The translations under genes and the position numbers were made by a program. The notes under the pieces were generated by a model. That model did no database searches. It was not told the DNA's origin and saw nothing but the letters and a program-made list of their open reading frames with translations. From the NCBI GenBank assembly GCA_910586665.1, contig CAJUIX010000007.1:62001-126000 (forward strand): a DNA stretch of 64,000 nt. The letters run 5' to 3'. The DNA is from an uncultured Duncaniella sp. (GTDB lineage Bacteria; Bacteroidota; Bacteroidia; Bacteroidales; Muribaculaceae). Below, in pieces: positions 53,756 through 63,203 of the stretch; within the stretch, counting starts at the first letter, position 1; each line of letters opens with the position of its first letter.

Positions 53756-56700
53756 TTATAAGGTTATGTCTAAACCAATATTGAAACGGCGTACCGTAGG
53801 ATATGCTCCGTCAGTCGAGTTATATCCGCCGAGGTTTGATTCGCGGTCGTCGGGCATCTTGGTCCAAAGCCAAAGGTTGTCACCGTTGACATAGACGCGA
53901 CAGTTGCTGACGCCGATCTTGCGGGTAAACTTTGCGGGGATACGATAGGAGATTTCTGCATTTTTCAGACGGACGAAGGAGGCGTCGTAGCTGTAGCGGG
54001 TACCGCGGGCCGACTCATCGGCCTTGGTTGTCCAGCGGGGCATGGGGAGACCGCCGTTGAGGGGAGTCCAATAGCTGCCTTCGACGTAGGCGACAACGTT
54101 TGAGTTGTTGAAGGTCGGGAAGTTAATCTCACGGGTTACGTTAGTTACACCGTAGAACTGGACCATTGCGCTGAGTCCCTTCCACTCGAAGCCAAGAGTG
54201 GCGTTGTAAGTGTTCTGAGGCATAGAGCTGTAGCCGACGGGAGCCTTGTCGTTGACGTCGATGACACCGTCGCCGTTGAAATCGACAATCTTATAGTCGC
54301 CGGGGAGTTTGTTCTCATTCTGTGATGCCCAGGTAGAGCCAAGGATGTCATCCCACGAACCCATTGTACCCGAACTGATGTAGTCGAGGCGTTGGTCGAT
54401 AGCATGACCGGCCTTCTTCTGATAGTCGGGAAGAAGGGGAGCGTCGTCGCGGAACTTAACCTTGTTGGTTGCGTGGGTCATACTTGCATTCAGCCAGATG
54501 CGGGTGTCGCGGTTGAAGGGATAGTTGAAGCGGAGCTCGAGTTCGTAACCCTTGCTGTCCACAGCACCGAGGTTGGCTGCGGGAGCTTGTGCGCCGAAGT
54601 ATGATGGGATAGCACGATTGTTACCGCTGATGAAAATGTCTGTGCGCTTGTCGGAGAAGAAGTCGACCGAACCGCTGAACATGTTGGCGAGGAAGCCGTA
54701 GTCAAGACCTATGTTGCGCTTGGTCACCTTTTCCCAAGTGATGTCGGGGTTGCCGAGCATTGTAATCTTGTAGAATGTATAGGGTGTGTTGGCGGGATTG
54801 ACCATACCCATCATGACGTTGCCGCCGTAGGAATACTGGTCGCGATAGAGCCAACGGCCACCTGCGCTGTCGTCACCGACCTTACCCCATGATCCACGGA
54901 ACTTCAACTGGTCAATCCATGTAAGACCCTTCATGAAGGGCTCTTCGCTGAGGCGCCAGCCGAGTGAGAAGGAGGGGAAGAAGTCAAAGCGGTTGTTGGA
55001 ACCGAATTTCTCAGAACCGTTGTAGGCACCGTTGAACTCGGCGAAGTAACGATAGTCGAAGTTATAGGTTGTACGGAACACCCAGTCCTCACGATAGTGG
55101 TGGAACTCGGAACCTCTTGCATAATCCTCACGGTTGAAGGCACCCATAGCGGTAACTTCGTGCTTGCCGAAGGAGCGGTTGTAGTCAACCTGGAAAGCGT
55201 AGTAAACCTTGCGGAAAGTCTGGTCGCGGTTCACCTCGCCACCCTGGGTCTGCCAGTAAATACCGTTATTGAAGTCAAGCTGGCTACCCTGATCCATAAC
55301 TTGCTGGTATCTTACATCTCCCGTAGTAGGATCGACCCACTTGGACTGTACACCGTTGTCGAGGTCTACGATACCGCGGCGGTGCTCAAGGAAACTGTAG
55401 TCGAGTGAGAGACGGCCCTGGAGGTGGAGACCCTTGGTGATGAAGTCGAGGTCCTGACCGAGAACGAAGTCGGAGTTAATCTTGGTGGTTGTGCGCTTCT
55501 CGACACCGGAGGTGGCGATAATCTTTGCAGAGTTCTGCACGTCGGCATCGCGGGGAGCGTAGTAGCCCCATGTTCCGTCGCTATATACGGGACGCATTGC
55601 GCCGGGAGCGGTCTTGTAGGCAGCGTTCCAGTAGCTTGATGCGGTCGGATCCCATGAATTACGCTCGTAGGGAGTCTGGCGGCGTGCATTTGAGCCGAAG
55701 AGATTCACCTGTAGCTTGGTAGTGGGAGTGAGCTGGAAATCGAGGTTTGAACGGACATTGATACGGTTGAAACCGAAGCCTGCGTCATAACCGCGGTGAT
55801 TGTCAAATTTTTTGAAAAGGTCACCTTCGTGGAGGAAGTCGACAGCGGCATAGTATTTCACGAACTTGGTACCGCCGGACACGTCGACACTGGCATTGTA
55901 GGAGAAGGCAGCCTTCTTGAAGAGATAGTCTTCCCAGTCAACGTTAGGATAGCGGTCCCATTCCTCGTCATTGAGGGGGTTGCGGTACTTGTCGATGATT
56001 TCCAATGGGAGCATGTCGCCCCAAGCGTTGCTGCCACCCACGAGAAGCTCGCGCTCGATAGCGCGGTTGCGCAGGAGATAGGAATCATAGGCATCATACT
56101 TCTTGGGGAGCTTTGAAGCCACCTTGGCAGTGAGGTTGACCTTGGCGTGAACCTGTGCGTTGCCTTCCTCACCACGCTTGGTGGTGATAAGGATTACACC
56201 GTTTGCACCCTTCACACCATAGACCGCTGTAGCGGATGCGTCCTTGAGCACTGACACGTTGGCAACAGAAGAGATGTCAACCGAGCTCATCTCACGCTCG
56301 ATACCGTCGACGAGGACGAGGGGGGCGCTGTTGTTCCAGGAGCTCTTTGAACGGATGATGATTTCAGGGTCTTCCTCACCCGGCATACCCGTGGAGCTTG
56401 AGGTGATGACACCGGGAAGGTTACCGGTGAGGGCGGCACCGAGGCTGGATACACCGCCGGCGCGCTCAAGAACCTCGCCGGAAGTCTGGGTGATAGCGCC
56501 GACCACAGACACTTTCTTCTGCTGGCCGTAGCCCACGACGACGACTTCGTCGAGTTGCTCAGTATTGGTGGTGAGAGTGACGTCGACAGTTGAACGTCCC
56601 TTGACCTCTACCTCCTGTGTATTCATACCGATATAGGAGAAAACCAGGACAGCCTTCTTGCTGTCGGGGACATTGAGGGTATAGTTACCGTCAATGTCAG

Positions 56701-56875
56701 TAGCAGTCACAGTCTTGCTGTTTCCTTTGAGGGCAACAGTCACACCGATAAGCGGCTCACCGATGTCATCGACCACAGTACCCTTTACCGTGTCGGCCAA
56801 CGCGGATGATGTCCCGAAGAACACCAGGCACAGTAGCAATGTGAGCCAGTGATGACGATTTGTTACATTCTTCAT
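53756..56875 (-). CDS. SusC-like TonB-dependent transporter, first pair
   Basis: 1039 residues from ATG 56875; an in-frame ATG 42 bp upstream gives no better signal peptide. Signal segment HHWLTLLLCLVFFGTSSALA, then a carboxypeptidase-like regulatory domain (VKGTVVDDIGEPLIGVTVALKG ... VDVTL), the TonB box region (LDEVVVVGYGQQKK), the plug (GVKGANGVILITTKRGEEG) and the barrel ending FNIGLDITL. It heads the tandem SusCD core and is probably the first gene of an operon, because a 168-bp gap with a small hairpin precedes it. Corresponds to XusA. Confidence 0.95.
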   Translation of the reverse strand: MKNVTNRHHWLTLLLCLVFFGTSSALADTVKGTVVDDIGEPLIGVTVALKGNSKTVTATDIDGNYTLNVPDSKKAVLVFSYIGMNTQEVEVKGRSTVDVTLTTNTEQLDEVVVVGYGQQKKVSVVGAITQTSGEVLERAGGVSSLGAALTGNLPGVITSSSTGMPGEEDPEIIIRSKSSWNNSAPLVLVDGIEREMSSVDISSVANVSVLKDASATAVYGVKGANGVILITTKRGEEGNAQVHAKVNLTAKVASKLPKKYDAYDSYLLRNRAIERELLVGGSNAWGDMLPLEIIDKYRNPLNDEEWDRYPNVDWEDYLFKKAAFSYNASVDVSGGTKFVKYYAAVDFLHEGDLFKKFDNHRGYDAGFGFNRINVRSNLDFQLTPTTKLQVNLFGSNARRQTPYERNSWDPTASSYWNAAYKTAPGAMRPVYSDGTWGYYAPRDADVQNSAKIIATSGVEKRTTTKINSDFVLGQDLDFITKGLHLQGRLSLDYSFLEHRRGIVDLDNGVQSKWVDPTTGDVRYQQVMDQGSQLDFNNGIYWQTQGGEVNRDQTFRKVYYAFQVDYNRSFGKHEVTAMGAFNREDYARGSEFHHYREDWVFRTTYNFDYRYFAEFNGAYNGSEKFGSNNRFDFFPSFSLGWRLSEEPFMKGLTWIDQLKFRGSWGKVGDDSAGGRWLYRDQYSYGGNVMMGMVNPANTPYTFYKITMLGNPDITWEKVTKRNIGLDYGFLANMFSGSVDFFSDKRTDIFISGNNRAIPSYFGAQAPAANLGAVDSKGYELELRFNYPFNRDTRIWLNASMTHATNKVKFRDDAPLLPDYQKKAGHAIDQRLDYISSGTMGSWDDILGSTWASQNENKLPGDYKIVDFNGDGVIDVNDKAPVGYSSMPQNTYNATLGFEWKGLSAMVQFYGVTNVTREINFPTFNNSNVVAYVEGSYWTPLNGGLPMPRWTTKADESARGTRYSYDASFVRLKNAEISYRIPAKFTRKIGVSNCRVYVNGDNLWLWTKMPDDRESNLGGYNSTDGAYPTVRRFNIGLDITL

Positions 56876-57043
56876 TGTTAGTTCTATATTTTTTAATACT
56901 TTGTGATTTAGATACATCGGCGTGTCATGACGCCGGGATTTAAGGGATTGGTGTTACTTTTTCTTTTAAGGTTTTTTGAACGTGAGATTTTGATTAGAGG
57001 GTTAATATTTGATTTAATTATTATCAAGCAGTTATCAACGTGA

Positions 57044-58762
57044 TCAGATTTTGTTGGAGGCATAGGGGCCTACCATAGTGCCGGTGAAGCCTCCGGCGGC
57101 GGCTGTCGATGTGTGGCGGGCGTCGACTCCCCTCTTCAGCGGCTCCCACTTTTCGCCGCGGTCGAGCGAGTAGAAGAAGTCGAGGGTCTTGCCGTTTGAC
57201 ACCACCCGGAGGTCGACACCAGTGTCAGAATCGCTGACGGGAACGGAGGCGAGTTCCGACGAACCGCCATCGGTAATCATACGGAGTGATATGCACTGAC
57301 CGGCATCGTTACAGCCGCGGGCGAGCTGGTATTGGTGGGTCTCATCCTTCATGACGAGGAGGCCGGCGTGCTGCGAGGGATTGGCGGCGCGGAAGACGAG
57401 GTGGGTGGCGCAGTCATATTTATGGTGCTGGACGCGGCGACCAATGTAAGCGGGGACGTTTTTCTCCTGTGTCGACACGTCGGCACACTTCAGAGTCAGA
57501 TGTCCGGGGACATCGGTGAGCGAGAGATATTCCGAGGCATCGCCGCGGAGGGTGTGCCATTCGTGGGCAAGCGCCTGGGAGCTGAAATCGTCATTCCATT
57601 CGAAATTACCGAAGGTCACGCTGTCAGAGCGGACTGCTGCGGGACGCGAACCAATCAGAGCCACTGTCTCACCCTCGGAGGTGATGCGGGGCCAGCCATC
57701 CTCGGTCCATTTCACCGGGAGGAGGAAGGTTTCGCGGCCGAGATTCTCAAAGCCCCCCTCGATTGGGCGGCATGCCAGGAAGACTGCCCACCACTCCCCT
57801 TCCGGGGTCTCGACAAGGTCGGCATGGCCGGCACAGGTGACGGGGTTCTTCCTGCCGCGGTCAAGTCCGCGCTGGGTAAGAATCGGGTTCTCGTTCCAGG
57901 GGGTGTAGGGACCGAAAGGAGACTTCGCCTTATAGATGACCTCGCTGTGTCCTTCGGCGGTTCCGCCCTCGGCGGTCATGAGATAATAGGTGCCGTCTAC
58001 ATTATATATATGTGGGCCTTCGCACCAGATGGGTTTGTCCTGCGGACGCCAGCCTTTATTGACGATAATCTTGCGCTCGCCGACACACTTGTCGGTAGCG
58101 GTGTCGAACTCCACGATTCTGACCGTGCGGTGGCCGGAATATTCGGGCTTGCCGTCGGGGGCGTCATCATTGTTGACAATATATGCCTTACCGTCCTTGT
58201 CGAAGAAGAACGAGGGGTCGATGCCCTGGATTTCGGGGAGGTAAATAGGATCACTCCACTCGCCGAAGGGATCCTGGGTCTTCACGAAGAAGTTGCCGGC
58301 CCCGACGTTGGTGGTAATCATATAATAAGTCTTGTTTGCAGGATTGTATTTCATGTCCGGGGCAAAGATGCCGCCGCTGACATGCTGCAAGCGGAAGTTC
58401 TTGAGCTGTGACTCGCGTGTGAGTATGTGGCCTACCTGCTTCCAGTTGACGAGGTCGCGGCTGTGGAACAGGGGGACACCGGGGACATAGGTGAACGACG
58501 ATGTGGCTATGAAGTAGTCACCATCGCCGTTGGTGCACACTGTCGGGTCGGAATACCATCCGGGAAGAATGGGGTTGTAGTATGAGCTTTTGTCAGGCAG
58601 TGGATTCTGGATATAGAAATCATCCGTCCCCTTATAGGAAAAGGACTCGAATATAGCCGTGTCCTCCTGCAGCGCCGCCTCGCTGCGTGATGCCGAGCAA
58701 GCCGTGAGAGCGATGGCCGCACTCATGGCAATCCCGGTCAGATTCAGGTAGTGATGGTTCAT
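57044..58762 (-). CDS. GH43 lipoprotein, beta-xylosidase/alpha-L-arabinofuranosidase
   Basis: 572 residues. Lipobox LTAC with Cys22. The five-blade propeller holds D72 in GWYSDPTV (base), the Asp of GIDPSFFFDKDG and the Glu of IWCEGPHIY (acid). A C-terminal beta-sandwich (from about residue 370, FEWNDDFSSQALAHEWHTLRG) is typical of two-domain GH43 xylosidases. A -7 box TAACTTTG lies at 58829-58822 on the minus strand, so it may have its own promoter. Precise linkage cannot be told from sequence. Confidence 0.88.
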   Translation of the reverse strand: MNHHYLNLTGIAMSAAIALTACSASRSEAALQEDTAIFESFSYKGTDDFYIQNPLPDKSSYYNPILPGWYSDPTVCTNGDGDYFIATSSFTYVPGVPLFHSRDLVNWKQVGHILTRESQLKNFRLQHVSGGIFAPDMKYNPANKTYYMITTNVGAGNFFVKTQDPFGEWSDPIYLPEIQGIDPSFFFDKDGKAYIVNNDDAPDGKPEYSGHRTVRIVEFDTATDKCVGERKIIVNKGWRPQDKPIWCEGPHIYNVDGTYYLMTAEGGTAEGHSEVIYKAKSPFGPYTPWNENPILTQRGLDRGRKNPVTCAGHADLVETPEGEWWAVFLACRPIEGGFENLGRETFLLPVKWTEDGWPRITSEGETVALIGSRPAAVRSDSVTFGNFEWNDDFSSQALAHEWHTLRGDASEYLSLTDVPGHLTLKCADVSTQEKNVPAYIGRRVQHHKYDCATHLVFRAANPSQHAGLLVMKDETHQYQLARGCNDAGQCISLRMITDGGSSELASVPVSDSDTGVDLRVVSNGKTLDFFYSLDRGEKWEPLKRGVDARHTSTAAAGGFTGTMVGPYASNKI

Positions 58763-59069
58763 GATAGTTATTCTTTGTGATTGGTATTCTGTTGATGAAT
58801 GTTAAGGAAGAAGAACATTTGCAAAGTTATGTGATGTGTGCTATCGTGATTATAAATAATGTTGCATTGACGTATCATAGAGTCTCACCGCTGCTTTTTT
58901 ATGTCTCATATTCATTTGAATTCGTCTTGCCTATATTGAAAGCCAGCAGATTAGGCCAACGCCGACAATAAGGGCGGATTTCGCGACGAAATCCGCCCTT
59001 AGAGGTATTTTTATCATTTTTGAAGTCTCGGACTATAAAATCCGTAGACTGTAACATTACTAATTTTTG
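58763..59069. other. 307-bp intergenic region between two GH43 genes
   Basis: It holds the -7 element TAACTTTG (58829-58822, minus strand) for the gene ending at 57044; the -33 region is only TTTA at a long spacing. It also holds a perfect 15-bp stem, TAAGGGCGGATTTCG/CGAAATCCGCCCTTA with a 3-nt loop, at 58969-59001. No convincing gene is seen; a 64-codon plus-strand frame (58777-58971) has no supporting features. Confidence 0.7.
58969..59001 (-). terminator. 15-bp perfect hairpin after the upstream GH43 gene
   Basis: The stem with CGA loop lies about 70 bp past the stop at 59070 and is followed on the minus strand by TTG and no long U-run. It may terminate transcription of the GH97-GH95-GH43 group, or be a dispersed palindrome. 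Confidence 0.6.
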
Positions 59070-60701
59070 TTATCGGCATGCTGTCCGGGCCGCTTCATCA
59101 GGAGCGCGGTTATACTCGAAGCTGTCGACGTCGATATATCCGCCCGGGGTTTTTGTTGCATAGTTGTAGACCGCGAAACGCTGACCCATGAAGAGGCGGC
59201 GGTAGTCATAGCGCATCTTGTATTCCTTGCCGAGCTGCTTCCAGCTCTTGCCGTCGGTGCTGTAGTGACAGGTTGCGGTGTCGCGTCCGAGACGGAAGTC
59301 GGCACAGATGCGGAGATAGACCTTGTTGCTCTTCAATGCCACAGTCTCCTCTGCCTCATCCTCGACATTGTCAATGACCTTACTTCCTTCTTTGAAATTG
59401 ACAACAGTGTTGTGCTTGCGGAGTGTCTTCCTGCCACCTTCCTTGCTTATGGATAGGAGTGTGGAGTGACCGTTGAAGGCACCGAAGCCGGCCACGTCGC
59501 CATCCTTCATTTTCGAGAGGTCGAGGCATACAGTGCCGTCACAGGATGGACCCTCCATGCGCTGCGATATAGTGTTGACGGCCTCATAGATATTCGCGGC
59601 CATGCGCGAGGTCTTCAGGCGCAGATAGCCGGGACGCTCGGCGAGCGACCATGCGCTGTCGTCGGGGTTGTGGTTCCACTCCCAGTGGTAACCGAGGGTC
59701 TTGCCGGAGAAGTCGTCAGACTTCACAAGCTCTGTCGGCTTGGCAGAGCGGCATTTATAATCAACATGCAGGGGCACTTTGCCATTGTTGCCTATGACAG
59801 GCCAGCCATTTTCCCACTTGCAAGGACTGAGTGTCAGGACTCGGCCTACGGCATTACGGTCCTGGAAAATCACACCCCACCAGTTGCCGTCGCTGTCATC
59901 AACAAGCGTTCCCTGGGCAACATAGGGGAAACCTGCAAAATTATCCTCAAGGACAACCTTGTATTCGTATGGACCTGTAATTTTATCAGCACGATAGCAG
60001 AGCTGGCGGCGCGGACCGTTTTTGGGCCAGTTGATAATCATCACATAATACTTTCCGTTATGTTTTATGACGCGACTTCCCTCATGCAAGCCGGCAGTAT
60101 CGTCATTAGTCCTTATGACGGTCATATTCACGCCACCCTCCTTAACCCCGCTGAGGTCGGGATTAAGCTCGCGCAGCTTTATGTCGCCGCTGCCATAAAA
60201 AACGTATGCCTTACCGTCATCATCAAAGAACAAGGAGGAGTCATGGAAGTGAGGGGCGCGGCAGATGAGCTTCCAGGGGCCCTCGGCTTTCTCTGCTTCG
60301 TAGATATAGGATTTGTAAGGCTCGTCGTTGGGAGAGAAGAGAGCAACGAAACGGCCATCGTGATAGCGCAAAGATGTAGCCCATTGGCCTTTACCATAGA
60401 CTGTGCCTCCGTCAAGGTCATAGTTCGGGGTATCCGTGAGCTTATCAAACATGTAACTTACAGTTTCCCAGTTGACAAGATCTTTGGAGTGCATCACCGG
60501 GCATCCGGGCATAAGGTGCATGGTGGTCGTGACCATGTAGAAGTCATCGCCGACACGGATTACGTCAGGGTCAGGAACGTCGGCCCACATCATCGGGTTG
60601 ATCATGGTGGCCATCTCTCCAACTTTCAGCTCTTCAGCCGAAAGCGGCATCGACAATGCCCCCAAGAGGGCAAGCGACCAGACAGGAATTTTAAATTTCA
60701 T
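59070..60701 (-). CDS. GH43 family enzyme, two-domain
   Basis: 543 residues with a signal peptide (MKFKIPVWSLALLGALSMPLSA). Propeller residues are visible in WADVPDPDVIRVGDDFYMV (base), HFHDSSLFFDDDG and LHEGSRVIKHNGKYYVM (acid). A C-terminal sandwich follows from about residue 330 (DDFSGKTLGYHWEWNHNPDD). It belongs to the group annotated as beta-xylosidase or arabinofuranosidase. It starts 17 bp after the GH95 gene and is in the same operon. Confidence 0.87.
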   Translation of the reverse strand: MKFKIPVWSLALLGALSMPLSAEELKVGEMATMINPMMWADVPDPDVIRVGDDFYMVTTTMHLMPGCPVMHSKDLVNWETVSYMFDKLTDTPNYDLDGGTVYGKGQWATSLRYHDGRFVALFSPNDEPYKSYIYEAEKAEGPWKLICRAPHFHDSSLFFDDDGKAYVFYGSGDIKLRELNPDLSGVKEGGVNMTVIRTNDDTAGLHEGSRVIKHNGKYYVMIINWPKNGPRRQLCYRADKITGPYEYKVVLEDNFAGFPYVAQGTLVDDSDGNWWGVIFQDRNAVGRVLTLSPCKWENGWPVIGNNGKVPLHVDYKCRSAKPTELVKSDDFSGKTLGYHWEWNHNPDDSAWSLAERPGYLRLKTSRMAANIYEAVNTISQRMEGPSCDGTVCLDLSKMKDGDVAGFGAFNGHSTLLSISKEGGRKTLRKHNTVVNFKEGSKVIDNVEDEAEETVALKSNKVYLRICADFRLGRDTATCHYSTDGKSWKQLGKEYKMRYDYRRLFMGQRFAVYNYATKTPGGYIDVDSFEYNRAPDEAARTACR

Positions 60702-60718
60702 TGTTATTATAATTTAAA

Positions 60719-63199
60719 TTAATACGATTCAAAGTGATAGACCTCTCCGGGAGTGGTGCGGATATCATATTCATAGACCTTGTAGGTCTTCGGATAGAGC
60801 GCCCTACCCTCTGGGGAAACTTGCGCATCCTCCATCGTTGCCGGGGCATAGAGATTGTTAGGACAGCTGCCTTCGGCAAGGGTCAACCCCTCCCCTTTCA
60901 GCGGGATGTATGAGCGCAGGCGCAGAACTCCGCCGTTGTTCGACTTTATATCGGCCTCCACCAGCTGTCCGCCTGCCCATTTCATGTTCACATCAAAATT
61001 TCCACGAGCTTTAAGACCAGACACGCTACCCTCCGCCCAAGAATCGGGAAGAGCAGGAAGCAGATGCACGGCTCCGTCATGGCTCTGCAACAACATCTCG
61101 GCTATACCTGCCGTAAAACCGAAGTTACCGTCAATCTGAAATGGCGGATGAGCGTCAAACAAATTGGGATATAGGCGTCCATCGCCGCTCTTGGCATCCC
61201 ATGCCGACCCGTTCTTATCGCCCGGGCGCAGAGTAATCATATTGCGTATGATCTTATCCGCATGATTTCCGTCGAGCAGGCGTGCCCATAGGTTGACCTT
61301 CCAGCCGATGCTCCACCCAGTAGCCATATCTCCGCGCTGAATGAGCGAGGTCTCAGCTCCCTTAAACGCCAGGGGAGTACTGTAAGGAGAAATTTGGTTA
61401 GAGGGGAAAAGGCCGTATAGGTGAGACACATGCCTGTGCTCGTCGCGAGGATTGTCGGCATCCTTTATCCACTCCTGCAGCTGTCCGTGACGGCCCACTC
61501 TCATTGGCTGGAGACGGCTGAGAGCACTCTTCAGTTTCTGACGATACTCCGCGCTCTCACCGAGCTCCTCAGCGGCATAATATGTGTTGCTGAGAGCATC
61601 GAAAGCAATCTGATTATCCATTGTACAGCCGGCAGTTATATATGAAGCCGTATAGCCATGCTCTGGAGACATTGAAGGGTTAGTAACCAAAAGACCAGTT
61701 GACGGATCTTCAATCAAATGACTGAGATAGAAATCGGCTGTGCCTTTTATGACAGGATAATACTTTTTCAAGAATTCCCGGTCGCCAGTAAAGCGATAGT
61801 GCTCCCATAGATGAGTCGCGAGCCATGCACCGCCGTTAGGCCACATGCCGAACTGAGCGAAATCCACCGGCCCGCAGATGCGCCACGCATCGGTATTATG
61901 ATGGGCCACCCAGCCGTCGGCTCCGTAAAGCACACGGGCTGTCTTAGCACCTGTCTCCGACAAATCCTTAATCATATCAAACAGCGGCTCATGACATTCC
62001 TGCAAGTTGGTCACCTCGGCAGGCCAATAATTCATCTCCGTGTTGATATTGATAGTGTATTTGCTATCCCAAGGAGCATTTTGGCTCTCATTCCAGACTC
62101 CTTGCAGGTTAGCTGGCTGACCGCCCGGCTGGGAAGAGGATATGAGCAGGTATCTTCCGTACTGAAACAGAAGCGCAACCAGCGCAGGATCATACTTTTC
62201 ATTGAAGGAAACGACACGCAGGGGTGTCTCCATTGTCGACGATGTCGCATCGGAAGGCAGCTTAAGCGACACACGGTCAAACTGCTCGTGATATGCAGCT
62301 TTGTGGGCGGCCAGAGCTTTCTCATAACCAGTATTCACCGTCTTCTCGAGCATAGCAGCAACTTTTTTAGTTGCATTTCCGCTTATATCATTGTAACTAA
62401 CGTAATTAGTGGCCGCAGCGATATATATCACCGCCTCGGACGCATTAGTAACACTCAGAGCATCTTTCGAAGCTTTGACTTTTCCGTCAGTGATAACTTT
62501 GAGCCCGCACTCGGCAGTCAGACCGGCCTTTATGCCTTCCTGATCCATGCCCGGAACTGTGACTGTCAGAGTGTTGCCCTTCGCCTTGACAGTGCTGCCT
62601 CCGGGAGCGTCATATTCGAGGGCAAAGTTTAAGGCTCGCGCCTTGTCGGCACTCATGCGAATAACGACAACTCCCTGAGGCAGAGATGCGAAAGCCTCTC
62701 GGGCGTAAGTCACATCGCCGACCTTATACATGACCGATGCCACGGCATCTTTTATATCAAGCTCGCGCCGATAGTCTCCGACTTCCCCCGCAGGATATGA
62801 GAAATTAACGACAGCACTTCCAAGGGTGAGATAGCGCATGCCGTGCTGAGGAGCCATGTAGTATTTGCCTATCAGATTTTCAGCCTCTTTTGTCTTTTCT
62901 TGAAATACAAGATTCCGTATTTCAGACAGATGCGCCAAGCCTTCGGGATTATTATTGTCATGAGGGCTACCGCTCCAGAAAGTCTCCTCGTTGAGCTGGA
63001 TTCTCTCCCGGTCAACACCACCGAAGACCATTGCACCCATGCGGGAATTACCCAATGGCAATGCTTCAACCCATTCCTGGGCAGGTGAGGAATACCATAA
63101 AGTCTGATTCTCCTCCGCCCGGAGCGAAAGACCGGGCAAAATCATTGCAAAGGCCAAAGTCAAAGTACGACTGAACATTATGCCTATTTTATCTTTCAT
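60719..63199 (-). CDS. GH95 alpha-L-fucosidase/alpha-L-galactosidase
   Basis: 826 residues with a signal peptide. N-terminal beta-domain (WYSSPAQEWVEALPLGNSRMGAMVFGG, ERIQLNEETFWSGSP), then an (alpha/alpha)6 barrel with the family motifs WNESQNAPWDSKYTININTEMNYW (shown as two asparagines of the active site in NINTEMN), EHRHVSHLYGLFPSNQI and DAHPPFQIDGNFG. GH95 acts on alpha-L-fucose or alpha-L-galactose. In xylan loci of Bacteroides it is an alpha-L-galactosidase acting on maize-type side chains, which fits the context here. It starts 4 bp after the GH97 gene. Confidence 0.88.
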   Translation of the reverse strand: MKDKIGIMFSRTLTLAFAMILPGLSLRAEENQTLWYSSPAQEWVEALPLGNSRMGAMVFGGVDRERIQLNEETFWSGSPHDNNNPEGLAHLSEIRNLVFQEKTKEAENLIGKYYMAPQHGMRYLTLGSAVVNFSYPAGEVGDYRRELDIKDAVASVMYKVGDVTYAREAFASLPQGVVVIRMSADKARALNFALEYDAPGGSTVKAKGNTLTVTVPGMDQEGIKAGLTAECGLKVITDGKVKASKDALSVTNASEAVIYIAAATNYVSYNDISGNATKKVAAMLEKTVNTGYEKALAAHKAAYHEQFDRVSLKLPSDATSSTMETPLRVVSFNEKYDPALVALLFQYGRYLLISSSQPGGQPANLQGVWNESQNAPWDSKYTININTEMNYWPAEVTNLQECHEPLFDMIKDLSETGAKTARVLYGADGWVAHHNTDAWRICGPVDFAQFGMWPNGGAWLATHLWEHYRFTGDREFLKKYYPVIKGTADFYLSHLIEDPSTGLLVTNPSMSPEHGYTASYITAGCTMDNQIAFDALSNTYYAAEELGESAEYRQKLKSALSRLQPMRVGRHGQLQEWIKDADNPRDEHRHVSHLYGLFPSNQISPYSTPLAFKGAETSLIQRGDMATGWSIGWKVNLWARLLDGNHADKIIRNMITLRPGDKNGSAWDAKSGDGRLYPNLFDAHPPFQIDGNFGFTAGIAEMLLQSHDGAVHLLPALPDSWAEGSVSGLKARGNFDVNMKWAGGQLVEADIKSNNGGVLRLRSYIPLKGEGLTLAEGSCPNNLYAPATMEDAQVSPEGRALYPKTYKVYEYDIRTTPGEVYHFESY

Positions 63200-63203
63200 A
63201 ATC

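Noticed and set aside
57332..58411. 359-codon plus-strand frame over a GH43 gene
   Set aside because: Antisense shadow; no start signal or motif.
59466..60722. 418-codon plus-strand frame over the GH43 gene at 59070
   Set aside because: Antisense to a GH43 enzyme with intact catalytic residues; the translation shows no recognisable family.
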